Below, piece after piece: positions 5,797 through 15,314 of a DNA stretch of 33,719 nucleotides; position 1 is the first letter of the stretch; every line of letters begins with the position of its first letter. The stretch lies in assembly GCA_964508025.1 (NCBI GenBank), contig CAZDSF010000046.1, positions 1 through 33,719 on the forward strand, given 5' to 3'. Source of the stretch: JAAZNO01 sp964508025 (GTDB lineage Bacteria; Chloroflexota; Anaerolineae; B4-G1; SLSP01). The notes under the pieces are model-generated. The model was not told where the DNA came from, searched no databases, and saw only the letters and a list, made by a program, of their open reading frames with translations. The position numbers and the translations under genes were made by a program.

Positions 5797-6432
5797 AGCG
5801 TAATCCGTGCGGCGCTGACGTAGTACGGTCACCAGCGTCGCATCGGCAAGCGCATCCACGGCCAGCAGCTCCCACACGCCGGGATAGGCCAACGCCGGGC
5901 CGATCACGTCGCCCGGCGCCCCGGCAAGGATAGCCGCCAGCGGGCGATGGGTGGCCTGTGCGGTCTGGGTCAACAGCACCCGCGAAGCCGCCTGCGCCGC
6001 TGCCCGGCTGGGGGGATAGCCCCCACCCCACTCCGGCTCGAACAGCCGATCGAAGATGAAGCGCAGTTCCGCCGCGTGGCCGAAGCCCACGCCCTGCTTG
6101 CCCGGCAGGGAGATGCAGTTCCCCGCATTGATCTGCGCAAACAACCACGCATCCAGCGGGGAGCGGATGAGGCCGCAGAAGACGCCCGGATATTGCATGG
6201 CTGCGCTAAGGAAGCCTTGCCCCGTCCCGCACCCACCAATGACCAGATCGGCGCGGCCCAGGCCCAGCAGCAAGCCCGCCAGAAAGCCCGTGTGCAGGTA
6301 CGAGAGCGCCGGCTGCGCATCGCCCCGCGTCATCCCCACGTTGAGGATAGCGTGCCCACGCCCCGCAAGCGCCTCGATGATAGCGGCGTTGATGTCTGCC
6401 GAAGTCAGATCGTTGATCACAGCGATTCTCAT
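5782..6432 (-). CDS. RpiB/LacA/LacB-family sugar-phosphate isomerase-like protein
   Basis: The 216-residue protein has the RpiB core: MRIAVIND, then VIGGCGTGQGF with the catalytic-type C68, and YPGVFCGLI. The following family motif, usually HNNAN-LxLG, reads INAGNCISLPGK here (residues 101-112), so the usual His is replaced. The C-terminal half is longer than classical RpiB (about 150 residues) and has no motif I recognise. It probably isomerises an aldose/ketose phosphate other than ribose-5-phosphate, but the substrate is unknown. The start overlaps the stop of the upstream membrane protease (ATGA at 6432-6429), so it is translationally coupled. Confidence 0.75.
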   Translation of the reverse strand: MRIAVINDLTSADINAAIIEALAGRGHAILNVGMTRGDAQPALSYLHTGFLAGLLLGLGRADLVIGGCGTGQGFLSAAMQYPGVFCGLIRSPLDAWLFAQINAGNCISLPGKQGVGFGHAAELRFIFDRLFEPEWGGGYPPSRAAAQAASRVLLTQTAQATHRPLAAILAGAPGDVIGPALAYPGVWELLAVDALADATLVTVLRQRRTDYALHTP

Positions 6433-7289
6433 TTACGATTTCCCCCTTGCAGTAGCGCGATGGGCGTCAGCAATAGCGCCAGTATCGCCATCATGATTAG
6501 TCCAAAGATCATCACACCGTAGAAGCGGTTGTAGATGGGCGCGATCCAGGCAATTGCCAGGTCGCCATAGTTACCCAGCCAGAATGTCGCCAGATTGAAC
6601 AGGAAAACCGTCAACAACAATGCGCCGCCCCCAAAGCGCATAATGACAAGGTCCTGCGTGCTGAGGGTCATTGCAGTGCCAATGCTCAGGGTGATATACA
6701 GGAAGGTGAGCACCATCGCGGGCGCGTTGTTGGCGCCCGCAAACACGCCAGCAATGACGACGCCCGTGCTGTTTACAATCCGCTCGATGAGCAATCCCAC
6801 GGTGGTCAGCGTGAAGCCATCGCCGGTTAAGCTGGTCTGATCCATGCCGGCAAAGGTCTCGGCTCCCAACAGACCCCAGGCAGCAAGGTAGATGCACAGC
6901 GTTCCTATCAACAACGGCCCCAGACCGATAAAAAAGTTGGCGAAGCGCTGATAAATGTTGCTGTCGGGCGCTAATCTAACATACCCTGGAATGGGATCCC
7001 AGGTATCCGTGCTGAAGAACTTCACCTCTTGGATTCTGCGAAAGGAGAGCAGCGCAAAGGCAACATGCCCCAGCTCATGAACGGCGGTCCCCAGCCAACC
7101 GAGGAGCACGAGGAACAGCGTGGGGCGCAGCAGGCGAATACAAGTGATGCCAATAAACTTCCCCAAGACGTTGAGCAAGAAAGCCAGAATCAGGAGCGGG
7201 CCAAAAAAGATCAAGATCTGCGTCAGCGTTGCAGATGCAGCGGCATAGAGGTAGCCAAAAGCAAACGTGAAGATGGCTTCAGGATTCAT
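6429..7289 (-). CDS. Membrane metalloprotease-like protein (M50-type HExxH)
   Basis: The 286-residue integral membrane protein has about six or seven hydrophobic segments and H71-E-L-G-H75 within a transmembrane stretch (GTAVHELGHVAFALLSF). This is the zinc-binding pattern of M50/site-2 proteases. I cannot place the third zinc ligand with confidence, so catalytic activity is inferred. A GGAGGG Shine-Dalgarno lies 5 nt before the ATG. It follows two histidine-kinase genes in the same operon, with a 55-nt gap. That is compatible with a role in membrane signalling, though no substrate such as an anti-sigma factor is encoded here. Confidence 0.7.
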   Translation of the reverse strand: MNPEAIFTFAFGYLYAAASATLTQILIFFGPLLILAFLLNVLGKFIGITCIRLLRPTLFLVLLGWLGTAVHELGHVAFALLSFRRIQEVKFFSTDTWDPIPGYVRLAPDSNIYQRFANFFIGLGPLLIGTLCIYLAAWGLLGAETFAGMDQTSLTGDGFTLTTVGLLIERIVNSTGVVIAGVFAGANNAPAMVLTFLYITLSIGTAMTLSTQDLVIMRFGGGALLLTVFLFNLATFWLGNYGDLAIAWIAPIYNRFYGVMIFGLIMMAILALLLTPIALLQGGNRK

Positions 7290-7344
7290 GGACGCCCTCC
7301 GCAGGGAATTTCTTCACACGGACCGTTGCTCGATGCGCGCCGGC

Positions 7345-8526
7345 TTAGAGAGGATCCAGGCCCCAATACGCCGGTTGTGTGGGATCCTCTTGCTCTTGAG
7401 CTGCCGGTAACACGAAGAAGAAGGTGCTGCCCTGCCCCGGCTCGCTTTCGACGCCGGCTTCGCCGCTGAGGCGATCCATGATCCGCCGCACGATAGAAAG
7501 CCCCAAACCATGCCCTTCTGCTGACCGGCTGCCTACCCGTTGGAAGGGAATAAAGAGGTGGGTTTGTTGTTCCTGAGCAATGCCAGAGCCATTATCTCGC
7601 ACCCAGAAGCGCACCCTATCTCCTGGAAGGACTGTCGCGCCCAGCTCTATACGCGGCGGCTCACCGCCGTACTTGAGAGCATTGTCAATGTAATTCACCC
7701 AGACTTCTTCGATCCACGGCGTGTAGCTCCGGATTGCGGGCCACGCATCGGGCAGTACAATCTCCGCTTGAGTGCGCTCGATGGCAGGCGCCAGGCGCGC
7801 CAACGACTCTTGGATCACGGCGTTCATATCCACAGGAGTGAACTTGGGCAAAACCTGTTTGCGCACGCCCGCCAGCAGCAACAGCGCGTTGATGATGTCG
7901 GTCATCTTGAAGGCCGAACGCAACAGCCCTTGCACGGCCTGAGAACCCAACTCGTCGAGCGGGACCCGGTTGGCTAACAACTCAGCATAGCCCAGAATCA
8001 CGTTCAGAGGATTGCGCAAGTCGTGCGCTACGGTATGCGCAAAGGCATCGAGCTCTTCATTGCGCGCTTGCAGCTCCGCATTGAGCGCGTTCACCGCTTC
8101 GAGTTGCCGCCCCAGCTCAGTGTTGGCTTCTTCCAACTCGCGTTGCAAGCGCCGCAGCCGCACATGCGCCTCCACCCGGGCGATGATCTCCGGCAGCTGG
8201 AAGGGCTTGGTCACATAATCCACGCCGCCCACGCTAAAAGCGCGCAATTTATCCTCGGTATCATCCAACGCGCTCAGGAAAATGATGGGAATGTCACGGG
8301 TGAGGGCATTCATCTTGAGGCGCTGGCACACCTGATAGCCGTTCATCTCCGGCATCATAATATCAAGCAGAATCAAATCCGGCAGCGTAGCGTTGATGGA
8401 AGTGAGCGCGCGCGCCCCGCTGGTCACTGCGCGCACCTTGTATCCGGCGGCCGCCAGCATATTCGAGAGCAGGCGTAAGTTTTCAGGAGTATCATCTACA
8501 ATCAGGATATTAGCTTGTTCTTTCAT
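7345..8526 (-). CDS. Response regulator-histidine kinase hybrid (REC-HisKA-HATPase)
   Basis: The 393-residue protein starts with a receiver domain (residues 5-122; D11-D12, phospho-acceptor D55 in LILLDIMMPEMNGY, K107-P). A coiled-coil (125-160) follows, then HisKA with phospho-His H168 in HTVAHDLRNPLNVILGY. The C-terminal ATPase has an N box (YIDNALKYGG), G1 (DNGSGI) and G2 (GHGLGLSIV). No sensor or membrane segment exists, so input comes by phosphotransfer to the REC domain, plausibly from the hybrid kinase upstream. ATG 8526 is used because GGAGG lies 4 nt before it; a GTG at 8529 would sit too close. The gap from the upstream gene is 12 nt. Confidence 0.92.
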   Translation of the reverse strand: MKEQANILIVDDTPENLRLLSNMLAAAGYKVRAVTSGARALTSINATLPDLILLDIMMPEMNGYQVCQRLKMNALTRDIPIIFLSALDDTEDKLRAFSVGGVDYVTKPFQLPEIIARVEAHVRLRRLQRELEEANTELGRQLEAVNALNAELQARNEELDAFAHTVAHDLRNPLNVILGYAELLANRVPLDELGSQAVQGLLRSAFKMTDIINALLLLAGVRKQVLPKFTPVDMNAVIQESLARLAPAIERTQAEIVLPDAWPAIRSYTPWIEEVWVNYIDNALKYGGEPPRIELGATVLPGDRVRFWVRDNGSGIAQEQQTHLFIPFQRVGSRSAEGHGLGLSIVRRIMDRLSGEAGVESEPGQGSTFFFVLPAAQEQEDPTQPAYWGLDPL

Positions 8527-8538
8527 CACGCCTCCAGT

Positions 8539-11010
8539 TTATGACAGCAACATCAAAATTGTATCATGATCGTAATCATCAGCAAGAAGTTTGAGCGCAG
8601 ACGCCAGGGAAGGGTGGGTGGCGCTGATTTGCTCAATACATTTTAAAATCAGATGCACGTCGGCATTGATAGTGGCCTCACGAAGGGCATCGCGCCATGC
8701 CTCCGGCAAATCGTGCAACATCTGCAGGGATACTGCCGGCGGCTCGACGGCGCTCACGCTATCCACAGGAAGCGTCGCTGGCAGCGGCTCTTCATCGAGG
8801 AACTGCAATCCCAGGTGTTGCGCCAGCTTCTCGTAGATTTCGGTCTTGAGAAAGGGTTTGCGCATAAAGTCATCACACCCTTCGTTGAGCAACGCAACCC
8901 GTTCTTCTTCGAAGGCAACAGCCGTCAGGGCAATGATGATGGTCTCTTGTCCTCCAGTCCTCGCCCGAATGCGCCGCACCAGTTCATACCCATCCATGAT
9001 CGGCATACGGATATCCATGAAAATGAGATGCGGCTGCCAAGTCTCCCAGAGCCGCAGGGTCTCGGCGCCATCAGCGGCTTCACGCAGTTCCAGCCCCAGA
9101 GGAGTCAGCATTTTGACCAGCAACCGGCGTGAAAGCTCTTCATCATCGGCAAGCAAAACCCGATAGGTGGGTTGTCCGGGTTTCGCCTTCAGGATTTCGG
9201 GCGCGGTGGTTCCTAGCTGCAAGGGCTGCTCGATGTCGGCAGCAGCCAGAGTATAGCGCAGGTCAAATGCAAACAGGCAGCCGGCGCCAACCTGGCTGCG
9301 CAAGGTGATTTCAGCGCCCAACAGGCGGGCAAGTTGTTGGCTAATCGCCAACCCCAGCCCTGTTCCTGACGCGCCGTGAGGTAATGCGCCAGCCTGCACA
9401 AAAGGCGTGAAGACTCTCGCCTGTTCTTCCGGCGCAATTCCGGGGCCAGTATCTTCTACCTCGAAGCGCAGAAAGCCATACTCGGTTCCAGGGGCATTTG
9501 CAGTTGCTGCTACACGCAGGATCACAGATCCCTCCTGGGTGAATTTGATGGCGTTATCAAGCAAATTAATCAAAATCTGACGCAGCTTTCCCTGATCCAG
9601 GTGGATATAACGGGGAAGATCTCGACGCCACTGGAAAATCAAGTGCAGTTTCTGCCGCGCCGCGCGTGGCGTAAACATCTCTTCAAGCGTGTAGAGCAAT
9701 TGATGCAAATCGAAATCCTGTTCCTGAAGAGGAATACGTCCGGCTTCGATTTTCGAAAGTTCCAGAACATTGTTGATCAGGTCCAACAAATGTTCGCCGC
9801 TGCGCCCAATGATGGCGAGGTTCTCGCGTTGCTCAGCATCGAGTCGGGGATGCTGCGCCATCAACTGCACGAATCCCAGAATCACGTTCAGAGGCGTGCG
9901 CAGCTCATGCGTCATATTGGCGAGGAAGGCACTCTTCGCGTGATTGGCGGCTTCGGCATTGGCAAGCGCTTCTTGCGCCAGCTGTGTCGCTTGCGCCAGT
10001 TGTTCTGCGCGTTGTTCAGCCATCACATAGAGCCGCGCCTGCCGAATGGCGATTGCCAGCAATGCCGCCACCTCCAGGGCTGCATCTATGGTTTCGGCGG
10101 TAAACACATGCGGTTGCGCCGCTTCCAGCAGCAGCGCCCCGATCAGCTCCGTATGCACCAGCATGGGAATCGCCACGTAGGCGCGCATCCCATCGTGGAA
10201 CAGCAATTCCTGCAACTGAGTGCGCTGAGCGAGGGCGGCTAGATCTTCGACGCCCTGGGGACGCCCCTGTCTCAGCGCTTCTTGATTGAGCAGCGCGGCG
10301 CATGATTGCATGGCGGTGCTGAACTCATACTCGGCTTCTACGCCCAGCACGGAGACATGCTCGCCGGCGCCAAATTCCACAGCGGTCACACGCTGACAGG
10401 CGAGCATCCGCCGCAACCGCCCTAGCGCCGCCAGGGCGATTGCGGCGGGCGAACGCGCCGCCAAGATGGATTGGTCAATCTCATGCAGAATGCGCAGCCG
10501 TTCCGCGTAGCGCCCGATTTCAACCTCGGCGCGTTTGCGTTCTGTGATATCACGCACCAGCGAGAGCACCCGATGCTCGTCAATGGGGAAGACATGCGCT
10601 TCAAACCAGGTGCGCCTTGCCAGATCGAGACTATATTCCAGCGTCACGCGCTGATGGCAGCGCAAGCTTTCCCGAACGGCTCTCAGAGAAAGGTCGGCCA
10701 ACGTTGACGGCAAGACGTCATGCAGTGTTTTACCAATGATGGCTTCAGGCGCACGCGGCAACAACGCCTGGGGGCTATTGCGGATCTCGAGATAGCGTCC
10801 CTGGTCATCCAGCACGATGACCAGGTCTGTCACCACTGAGAGAACGGCCTGGAGCTCGCGCTGCACGCGGTCGAGTGCAAGATAGGTGTGGCGCAATTCG
10901 GCGCTCAGGGACTCCACCGATGGCAACATCGCGTCAGATGCTTCACTGAGTGAAACATCAGATGCTAATGCTTGCGGTTCCTCATCGGCGACATCACTCG
11001 CAGGTGTCAT
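8539..11010 (-). CDS. PAS-GAF hybrid sensor histidine kinase with receiver domain
   Basis: The 823-residue soluble kinase has a PAS domain (about 48-165, ending SLVRDITERKRAEVE), a GAF domain (about 170-325), a coiled-coil, HisKA with FLANMTHELRTPLNVILGF, HATPase (NLLDNAIKFT, DTGPGI, GTGLGLAIS) and a receiver with LIFMDIRMPIMDGYE and a KP near the end. The last 60 residues (LPEAWRDALREATINAD onwards) form a small helical domain seen at the end of many hybrid kinases, and no HPt-type His is evident. It probably senses a small molecule or redox state in the cytoplasm and may relay phosphate to the next gene's REC domain. Both kinases share the H-box continuation RTPLNVILG/RNPLNVILG. Confidence 0.92.
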   Translation of the reverse strand: MTPASDVADEEPQALASDVSLSEASDAMLPSVESLSAELRHTYLALDRVQRELQAVLSVVTDLVIVLDDQGRYLEIRNSPQALLPRAPEAIIGKTLHDVLPSTLADLSLRAVRESLRCHQRVTLEYSLDLARRTWFEAHVFPIDEHRVLSLVRDITERKRAEVEIGRYAERLRILHEIDQSILAARSPAAIALAALGRLRRMLACQRVTAVEFGAGEHVSVLGVEAEYEFSTAMQSCAALLNQEALRQGRPQGVEDLAALAQRTQLQELLFHDGMRAYVAIPMLVHTELIGALLLEAAQPHVFTAETIDAALEVAALLAIAIRQARLYVMAEQRAEQLAQATQLAQEALANAEAANHAKSAFLANMTHELRTPLNVILGFVQLMAQHPRLDAEQRENLAIIGRSGEHLLDLINNVLELSKIEAGRIPLQEQDFDLHQLLYTLEEMFTPRAARQKLHLIFQWRRDLPRYIHLDQGKLRQILINLLDNAIKFTQEGSVILRVAATANAPGTEYGFLRFEVEDTGPGIAPEEQARVFTPFVQAGALPHGASGTGLGLAISQQLARLLGAEITLRSQVGAGCLFAFDLRYTLAAADIEQPLQLGTTAPEILKAKPGQPTYRVLLADDEELSRRLLVKMLTPLGLELREAADGAETLRLWETWQPHLIFMDIRMPIMDGYELVRRIRARTGGQETIIIALTAVAFEEERVALLNEGCDDFMRKPFLKTEIYEKLAQHLGLQFLDEEPLPATLPVDSVSAVEPPAVSLQMLHDLPEAWRDALREATINADVHLILKCIEQISATHPSLASALKLLADDYDHDTILMLLS

Positions 11011-11036
11011 GTTGATCCTACCCGATCATCTACGGA

Positions 11037-13055
11037 TTAAAAACCGCTCCTATGGCGCCGCGATTTGAGACGCGGCAGGGGAGCGGGCGGGGGCGGCGCA
11101 GAAGCCGCCTCCATCTGCGCATAGTAGTAGTCCAGACCCGGATCATCTGGAGCGTAGGATTCCCATAGCTCCAGCCAGTGGTCAGCGGTATCAAGATCAT
11201 CCGTTGCCAGCCCCAATTCAATAGCCGCCGCACACAGAGACGCGAATTCTTGCGGATGCAGTTTCGTGCGTTTGAAAACGGGATCGAGAAGGTCTTGCGC
11301 TGTATCTGTTTCACCGCGACTGATACAGAGCCGGGCCAGGTTCAGCCGGGCAAACACATACTCCGGGAAACGCCGGTGAACATCCCAAAGCATCTTCTCC
11401 GCTTCTTCTTCGTAGCCCTGAAAGCGCAACATGACGGCGATGTTGCCTTGCAGATCGGGCGCGTCGGGTTCCAAGGCGCTGGCTTCTCGAAACAGCATCT
11501 CGGCGCGTTTCCAATCCTGATTCTGCCCCGCAGCGGTGGCTTGATCCAGCAGCGCTATCACCTCTGGCCGATGTTGGAAGGCTGGCTCGTCAGCGATTTC
11601 GATCCCTTGGGTACTGATGGTGCGCCATTCCCCCCCAAGCCACATGCGAATATCTGTCGGGGGCACGAGCTGCGCTTGTGTGACAATTCGGAGCGCCTGG
11701 AATCGCAGAGAGTCGGATCCCCGTTGCCCTAACGCAAAGTCCTTGACCGCATTCAGCAATGCCCGATCCTGGCTGAAATCGGCAATCCCCAATAACAACC
11801 CGCGTGTGACTGGATCTGCGTGCGCCAGAACAAGGGGAAACAAGGTTCGGAGTTCCGCGGATTTGCGCACCAGGCGCCGCGCGCCGCGCGCCAGCACCTC
11901 GAGGTTCGGCGACTCAATATCCAAATCCGCCGGCAGCATGGTCTGTCTGATATCTGTTATCAGATCGGTGGAGAACCAGAAAGCGCTGCTAAAAGCCCAG
12001 GCGCCGTTGCGTTCATGCAGATCGAAGTCCAGGTCAGCCAGATTGCCCGCCGCCACATCGAGACCGGGTTGATATTGCAGCGCCTCGCGCCACAGCCGGC
12101 GCGCTTCATCCTCGCGCCCCAAGCGCATAGAGGCTACCGCGGCGAAATGCGCCAGTATAGCCCAGGCGGAGGGCGAGAGGAACTGTTCCTCCTCGCTGAG
12201 ATGCGCCAGCCGGTAAATTTCGAGTACCTCTTCATCATTGCCCAAGAGGGCCAAACTTTCCGCCTTCTTGACCCACCCTTCCCAGGCCGGAGCGGTGCTA
12301 TCCTTGAGCGCCGCCGCATGGGCGCGCGCTTCTGCCTCATGGCCGGTCAAGTACAGGTATTGAATGAGGTTCGCCAATGCGTGGATATTGCCAGGATCCC
12401 GCTCCAGCACTTGCTGCGCCGTTTCGATAGCGAGATTGAAATTCCCCTGCTGCCGGTAAATCAGGCTCAGGTTATTGAGCAGGGGCAAATGGTCGGGATG
12501 CTGGCGTAGCGTGGCCTTGGCGAGGCGTTCCGCTGCTGCGAACGCGCCATCATTGAGCAACACTTGCACTTCTTCGTGCGCCAGCGCCAGTTTGAAGTGC
12601 TCCTCGTTAGCAGCTGATAACGGGTCAAACACCTTTTGCTCTATGTCTCGCACCAGCTCGCGGATTTCCGCTGCGCGTTCGTGAGCGGGCGCCAACGCGA
12701 GAAACTCGCGCAGCGTGCGCAATGTCAGCGCGAGATACCCCTGTTGCATGTAAGCCACAGCCAGGCTGGCCAAAGCGTCAGGCTCTTTAGGCTGCAAGGC
12801 GAGAATGCGCTTGCTGGCATATTGCAGCATGTGCGGATCATGGATCTCTTGCGCCAGGTTAATCATTTCGCCGAGAATCTCGATGCGATTGGGATATTGC
12901 GCATGGAGCTCATTGAGCAAATATAGGGCATTTTCCAGATCGCCGGTTTCTGTCAAACGGGCGACCTCATTGAGACCAGCAACCACCCGCGAAGGGGGAT
13001 TTCGCGTAAGCGTCGGCGGCGCCGGACGCGAAGTACGTTTCTTGCGTTTGGACAT
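11037..13055 (-). CDS. Tetratricopeptide-repeat protein
   Basis: The 672-residue soluble protein is built of TPR-like helical pairs. Clear repeats lie at about 30-130, 160-260 and 485-660, for example LPLLNNLSLIYRQQGNFNLAIETAQQVLERDPGN and APDLQGNIAVMLRFQGYEEEAEKM. The N-terminus (KRKKRTSRP) and C-terminus (LKSRRHRSGF) are strongly basic. No catalytic domain is visible. It lies 18 nt after recD2 and 26 nt before the hybrid kinase, so it is probably co-transcribed. A scaffolding or adaptor role is likely, but the partner is unknown. The Shine-Dalgarno GAGGTG lies before the ATG at 13055. Confidence 0.8.
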   Translation of the reverse strand: MSKRKKRTSRPAPPTLTRNPPSRVVAGLNEVARLTETGDLENALYLLNELHAQYPNRIEILGEMINLAQEIHDPHMLQYASKRILALQPKEPDALASLAVAYMQQGYLALTLRTLREFLALAPAHERAAEIRELVRDIEQKVFDPLSAANEEHFKLALAHEEVQVLLNDGAFAAAERLAKATLRQHPDHLPLLNNLSLIYRQQGNFNLAIETAQQVLERDPGNIHALANLIQYLYLTGHEAEARAHAAALKDSTAPAWEGWVKKAESLALLGNDEEVLEIYRLAHLSEEEQFLSPSAWAILAHFAAVASMRLGREDEARRLWREALQYQPGLDVAAGNLADLDFDLHERNGAWAFSSAFWFSTDLITDIRQTMLPADLDIESPNLEVLARGARRLVRKSAELRTLFPLVLAHADPVTRGLLLGIADFSQDRALLNAVKDFALGQRGSDSLRFQALRIVTQAQLVPPTDIRMWLGGEWRTISTQGIEIADEPAFQHRPEVIALLDQATAAGQNQDWKRAEMLFREASALEPDAPDLQGNIAVMLRFQGYEEEAEKMLWDVHRRFPEYVFARLNLARLCISRGETDTAQDLLDPVFKRTKLHPQEFASLCAAAIELGLATDDLDTADHWLELWESYAPDDPGLDYYYAQMEAASAPPPPAPLPRLKSRRHRSGF

Positions 13056-13073
13056 TTCACACCTCTTTTCTCT

Positions 13074-15308
13074 CTATGGTATCACATATCCCTTTGGCGG
13101 AACAGCCGCCGGCCCGCGCGCCTGCAGCCGCTGCGCCAGCCGGGTGTTTCGCCGGGCAATTTGATCATTCCGCACAGCCATAGCGATGGCGCGCATCCCT
13201 CCCACCAACACCACAAGCGAACGCGCGCGCGTCACGCCGGTGTAGAGCAAATTACGCTGTAACATCATGTAGTGCTGGGTGAGCAGCGGCAGCACCACCG
13301 CCGGGAACTCCGAGCCTTGCGCCTTGTGGATGCTCACCGCGTAAGCGTGAACCAGCGCGTCGAGCTCGCTGAACTCGTAGACCACCGTCGTATCATCGAA
13401 AGCCACCGTCGCTAGCTGATCCTCCAGATCAATCGCGGTGATGCGGCCCATGTCGCCGTTGAAGACCTGCCGCTCGTAATCGTTTTGCAGTTGCATGACG
13501 CGGTCGCCCACACGCAGGATGCGCCCGCCATGCCGCACTTCAGCCTTGCCGGGCGCGGATGGATTGAGCGTCTCCTGCAGCTGCCGGTTCAGCGTCGCCA
13601 CGCCCGCCGCGCCCCGGTGCATGGGACTGAGCACCTGCACATCGCGCTCCGCATCCAGCCCGAATTTGGCCGGAATGCGCCGGGCGACAATATCCAGCAC
13701 CAACGCGGCAGCCTGTTCGGGATCCTCCTGACGAAAGAGGAAGCAATCGCGCGCCTCCGCGGGGAACAGCGGCAGCTCGCCCCGGTTGATGCGGTGCGCG
13801 TTGACAATGATGAAGCTGTCATCGGCCTGACGGAAGATCGTCTCCAGCCGCGTCACCGGCACAACCTCGCTGGCGATGAGGTCTTGCAGCACGTTGCCCG
13901 GCCCCACCGAAGGCAGCTGATCCACGTCGCCCACCAGCAGCAGGTGACTGCCCGCTTCTACAGCCTTGAGCAGATGGTTGCAGAGCAGCAGGTCAATCAT
14001 CGAAGCCTCATCCACAATGATGAGGTCAGCATCCAGGGGATTTTCCTGATCGCGGAGGAAGCGATTGCCCTGCGCCGGCTTGAATTCCAACAGCCGGTGT
14101 AGCGTTTTGGCATCCAGGCCCGTGAGCTCGCTCAGACGCTTGGCCGCGCGGCCCGTGGGCGCCGCCAGCAACACCGAGCGCCCCTTCGATTGCAGCAGCT
14201 GGATGATAGCGCGCGTGATGGTCGTCTTGCCCGTCCCCGGCCCGCCGGTGAGGATGGCGACTTTCTCCGTGAGCGCCATGCGCACAGCGCGACGCTGCGC
14301 TTCTACCAACCGGAAATCGTTGCGCCCATCGAGCCAGGCGAAAGCGCGCTCCCAATCCAACGCGGCGAAATCGCCCAACCGGTCGCGCGCGCTGCGTAGA
14401 AGCAGCTGCAGCTTGGCGGCCACGTTCCGCTCCGCCTGGAAGAAGGGCGGCAGGTAGATGGCATCCTCCTCGGCGACCAGCTCCTCACTGCCGACCAGGG
14501 TCTCCAAAGCCGTCTCACACGCTGCAACGGGGACTTCCAGCAACTTAATGGCGGCTTCTAGCAGCTGCGGGCGCGTGGCAAAGCAATGCCCCTCGTCGCT
14601 AAGCTCCCCCAGCGCGTAACGCAGCCCCGCTTCGATGCGCTGCGGCGCGTCGTGAGCCAGACCCAGCTGCCGCGCAATCTTATCCGCCGTCTTGAAGCCA
14701 ATTCCCCAGATGTCCTTCGCCAGCCGGTAGGGATTGTCTTGCACCACCGCAATCGCATCGGCGCCGTAGTGCTTGAAGATCTTTACCGCCAGCCCCGTGC
14801 TCACACCATGACTCTGAAGAAAGAGCATAATCTCTTTAATCTGCTTCTGCTCTTCCCAGGCCGCGGCGACGCTGGCGGCGCGCTTCTCGCCGATGCCGGG
14901 CACCTCGCGCAGCCGGTTGACATCGCGCTCGATGATGTCGAGCGTTTGCAAGCCGAAATAATCCACGATGCGCCGGGCGTTCACCGGCCCCACGCCGCGA
15001 ATCAAGCCGCTGCCCAGGTACTTGCGCAGCCCTTCGATGGTGGCGGGCAGCTGTACCGTATAGCGTTGCACCTGAAACTGCCGCCCATAGCGTGGATGTT
15101 CGACCCATACACCCTGCAAGCGCAACGATTCGCCCACGCTCACCCCCATCAGTGCGCCCACAACGGCCACTTCGTAGTTCTTGCCGCGCGGGACCACTTT
15201 AGCGATGGTGTACCCGTTCTCCTCGTTTTGGAATGTGATGCGCTCTAAAATCCCCTCCAGGGTTTGGAGGGGAGCGTCCACAGCGTGAGCAATCGGCGTA
15301 GGTGACAT
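13074..15308 (-). CDS. recD2: RecD2-like ATP-dependent DNA helicase
   Basis: The 744-residue SF1B helicase starts with the RecD2 N-terminal domain (LEGILERITFQNEENGYTIAKV) and contains helix-hairpin-helix segments (LIRGVGPVNARRIV, LREVPGIGEKRAASV, DIWGIGFKTADKIA). It then has Walker A TGGPGTGKTT near residue 355, Walker B IIVDEASM, GDVDQLPSVGPGN, and the C-terminal motif VHAYAVSIHKAQGSEFPAVV. RecD2 unwinds DNA 5' to 3' and works in repair independently of RecBC. ATG 15308 has no Shine-Dalgarno, but a TAGAAT -10 box ends 6 bp before it, which suggests a leaderless message. It is the first gene of a six-gene - strand operon. Confidence 0.95.
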   Translation of the reverse strand: MSPTPIAHAVDAPLQTLEGILERITFQNEENGYTIAKVVPRGKNYEVAVVGALMGVSVGESLRLQGVWVEHPRYGRQFQVQRYTVQLPATIEGLRKYLGSGLIRGVGPVNARRIVDYFGLQTLDIIERDVNRLREVPGIGEKRAASVAAAWEEQKQIKEIMLFLQSHGVSTGLAVKIFKHYGADAIAVVQDNPYRLAKDIWGIGFKTADKIARQLGLAHDAPQRIEAGLRYALGELSDEGHCFATRPQLLEAAIKLLEVPVAACETALETLVGSEELVAEEDAIYLPPFFQAERNVAAKLQLLLRSARDRLGDFAALDWERAFAWLDGRNDFRLVEAQRRAVRMALTEKVAILTGGPGTGKTTITRAIIQLLQSKGRSVLLAAPTGRAAKRLSELTGLDAKTLHRLLEFKPAQGNRFLRDQENPLDADLIIVDEASMIDLLLCNHLLKAVEAGSHLLLVGDVDQLPSVGPGNVLQDLIASEVVPVTRLETIFRQADDSFIIVNAHRINRGELPLFPAEARDCFLFRQEDPEQAAALVLDIVARRIPAKFGLDAERDVQVLSPMHRGAAGVATLNRQLQETLNPSAPGKAEVRHGGRILRVGDRVMQLQNDYERQVFNGDMGRITAIDLEDQLATVAFDDTTVVYEFSELDALVHAYAVSIHKAQGSEFPAVVLPLLTQHYMMLQRNLLYTGVTRARSLVVLVGGMRAIAMAVRNDQIARRNTRLAQRLQARGPAAVPPKGYVIP

Positions 15309-15314
15309 AACCCA

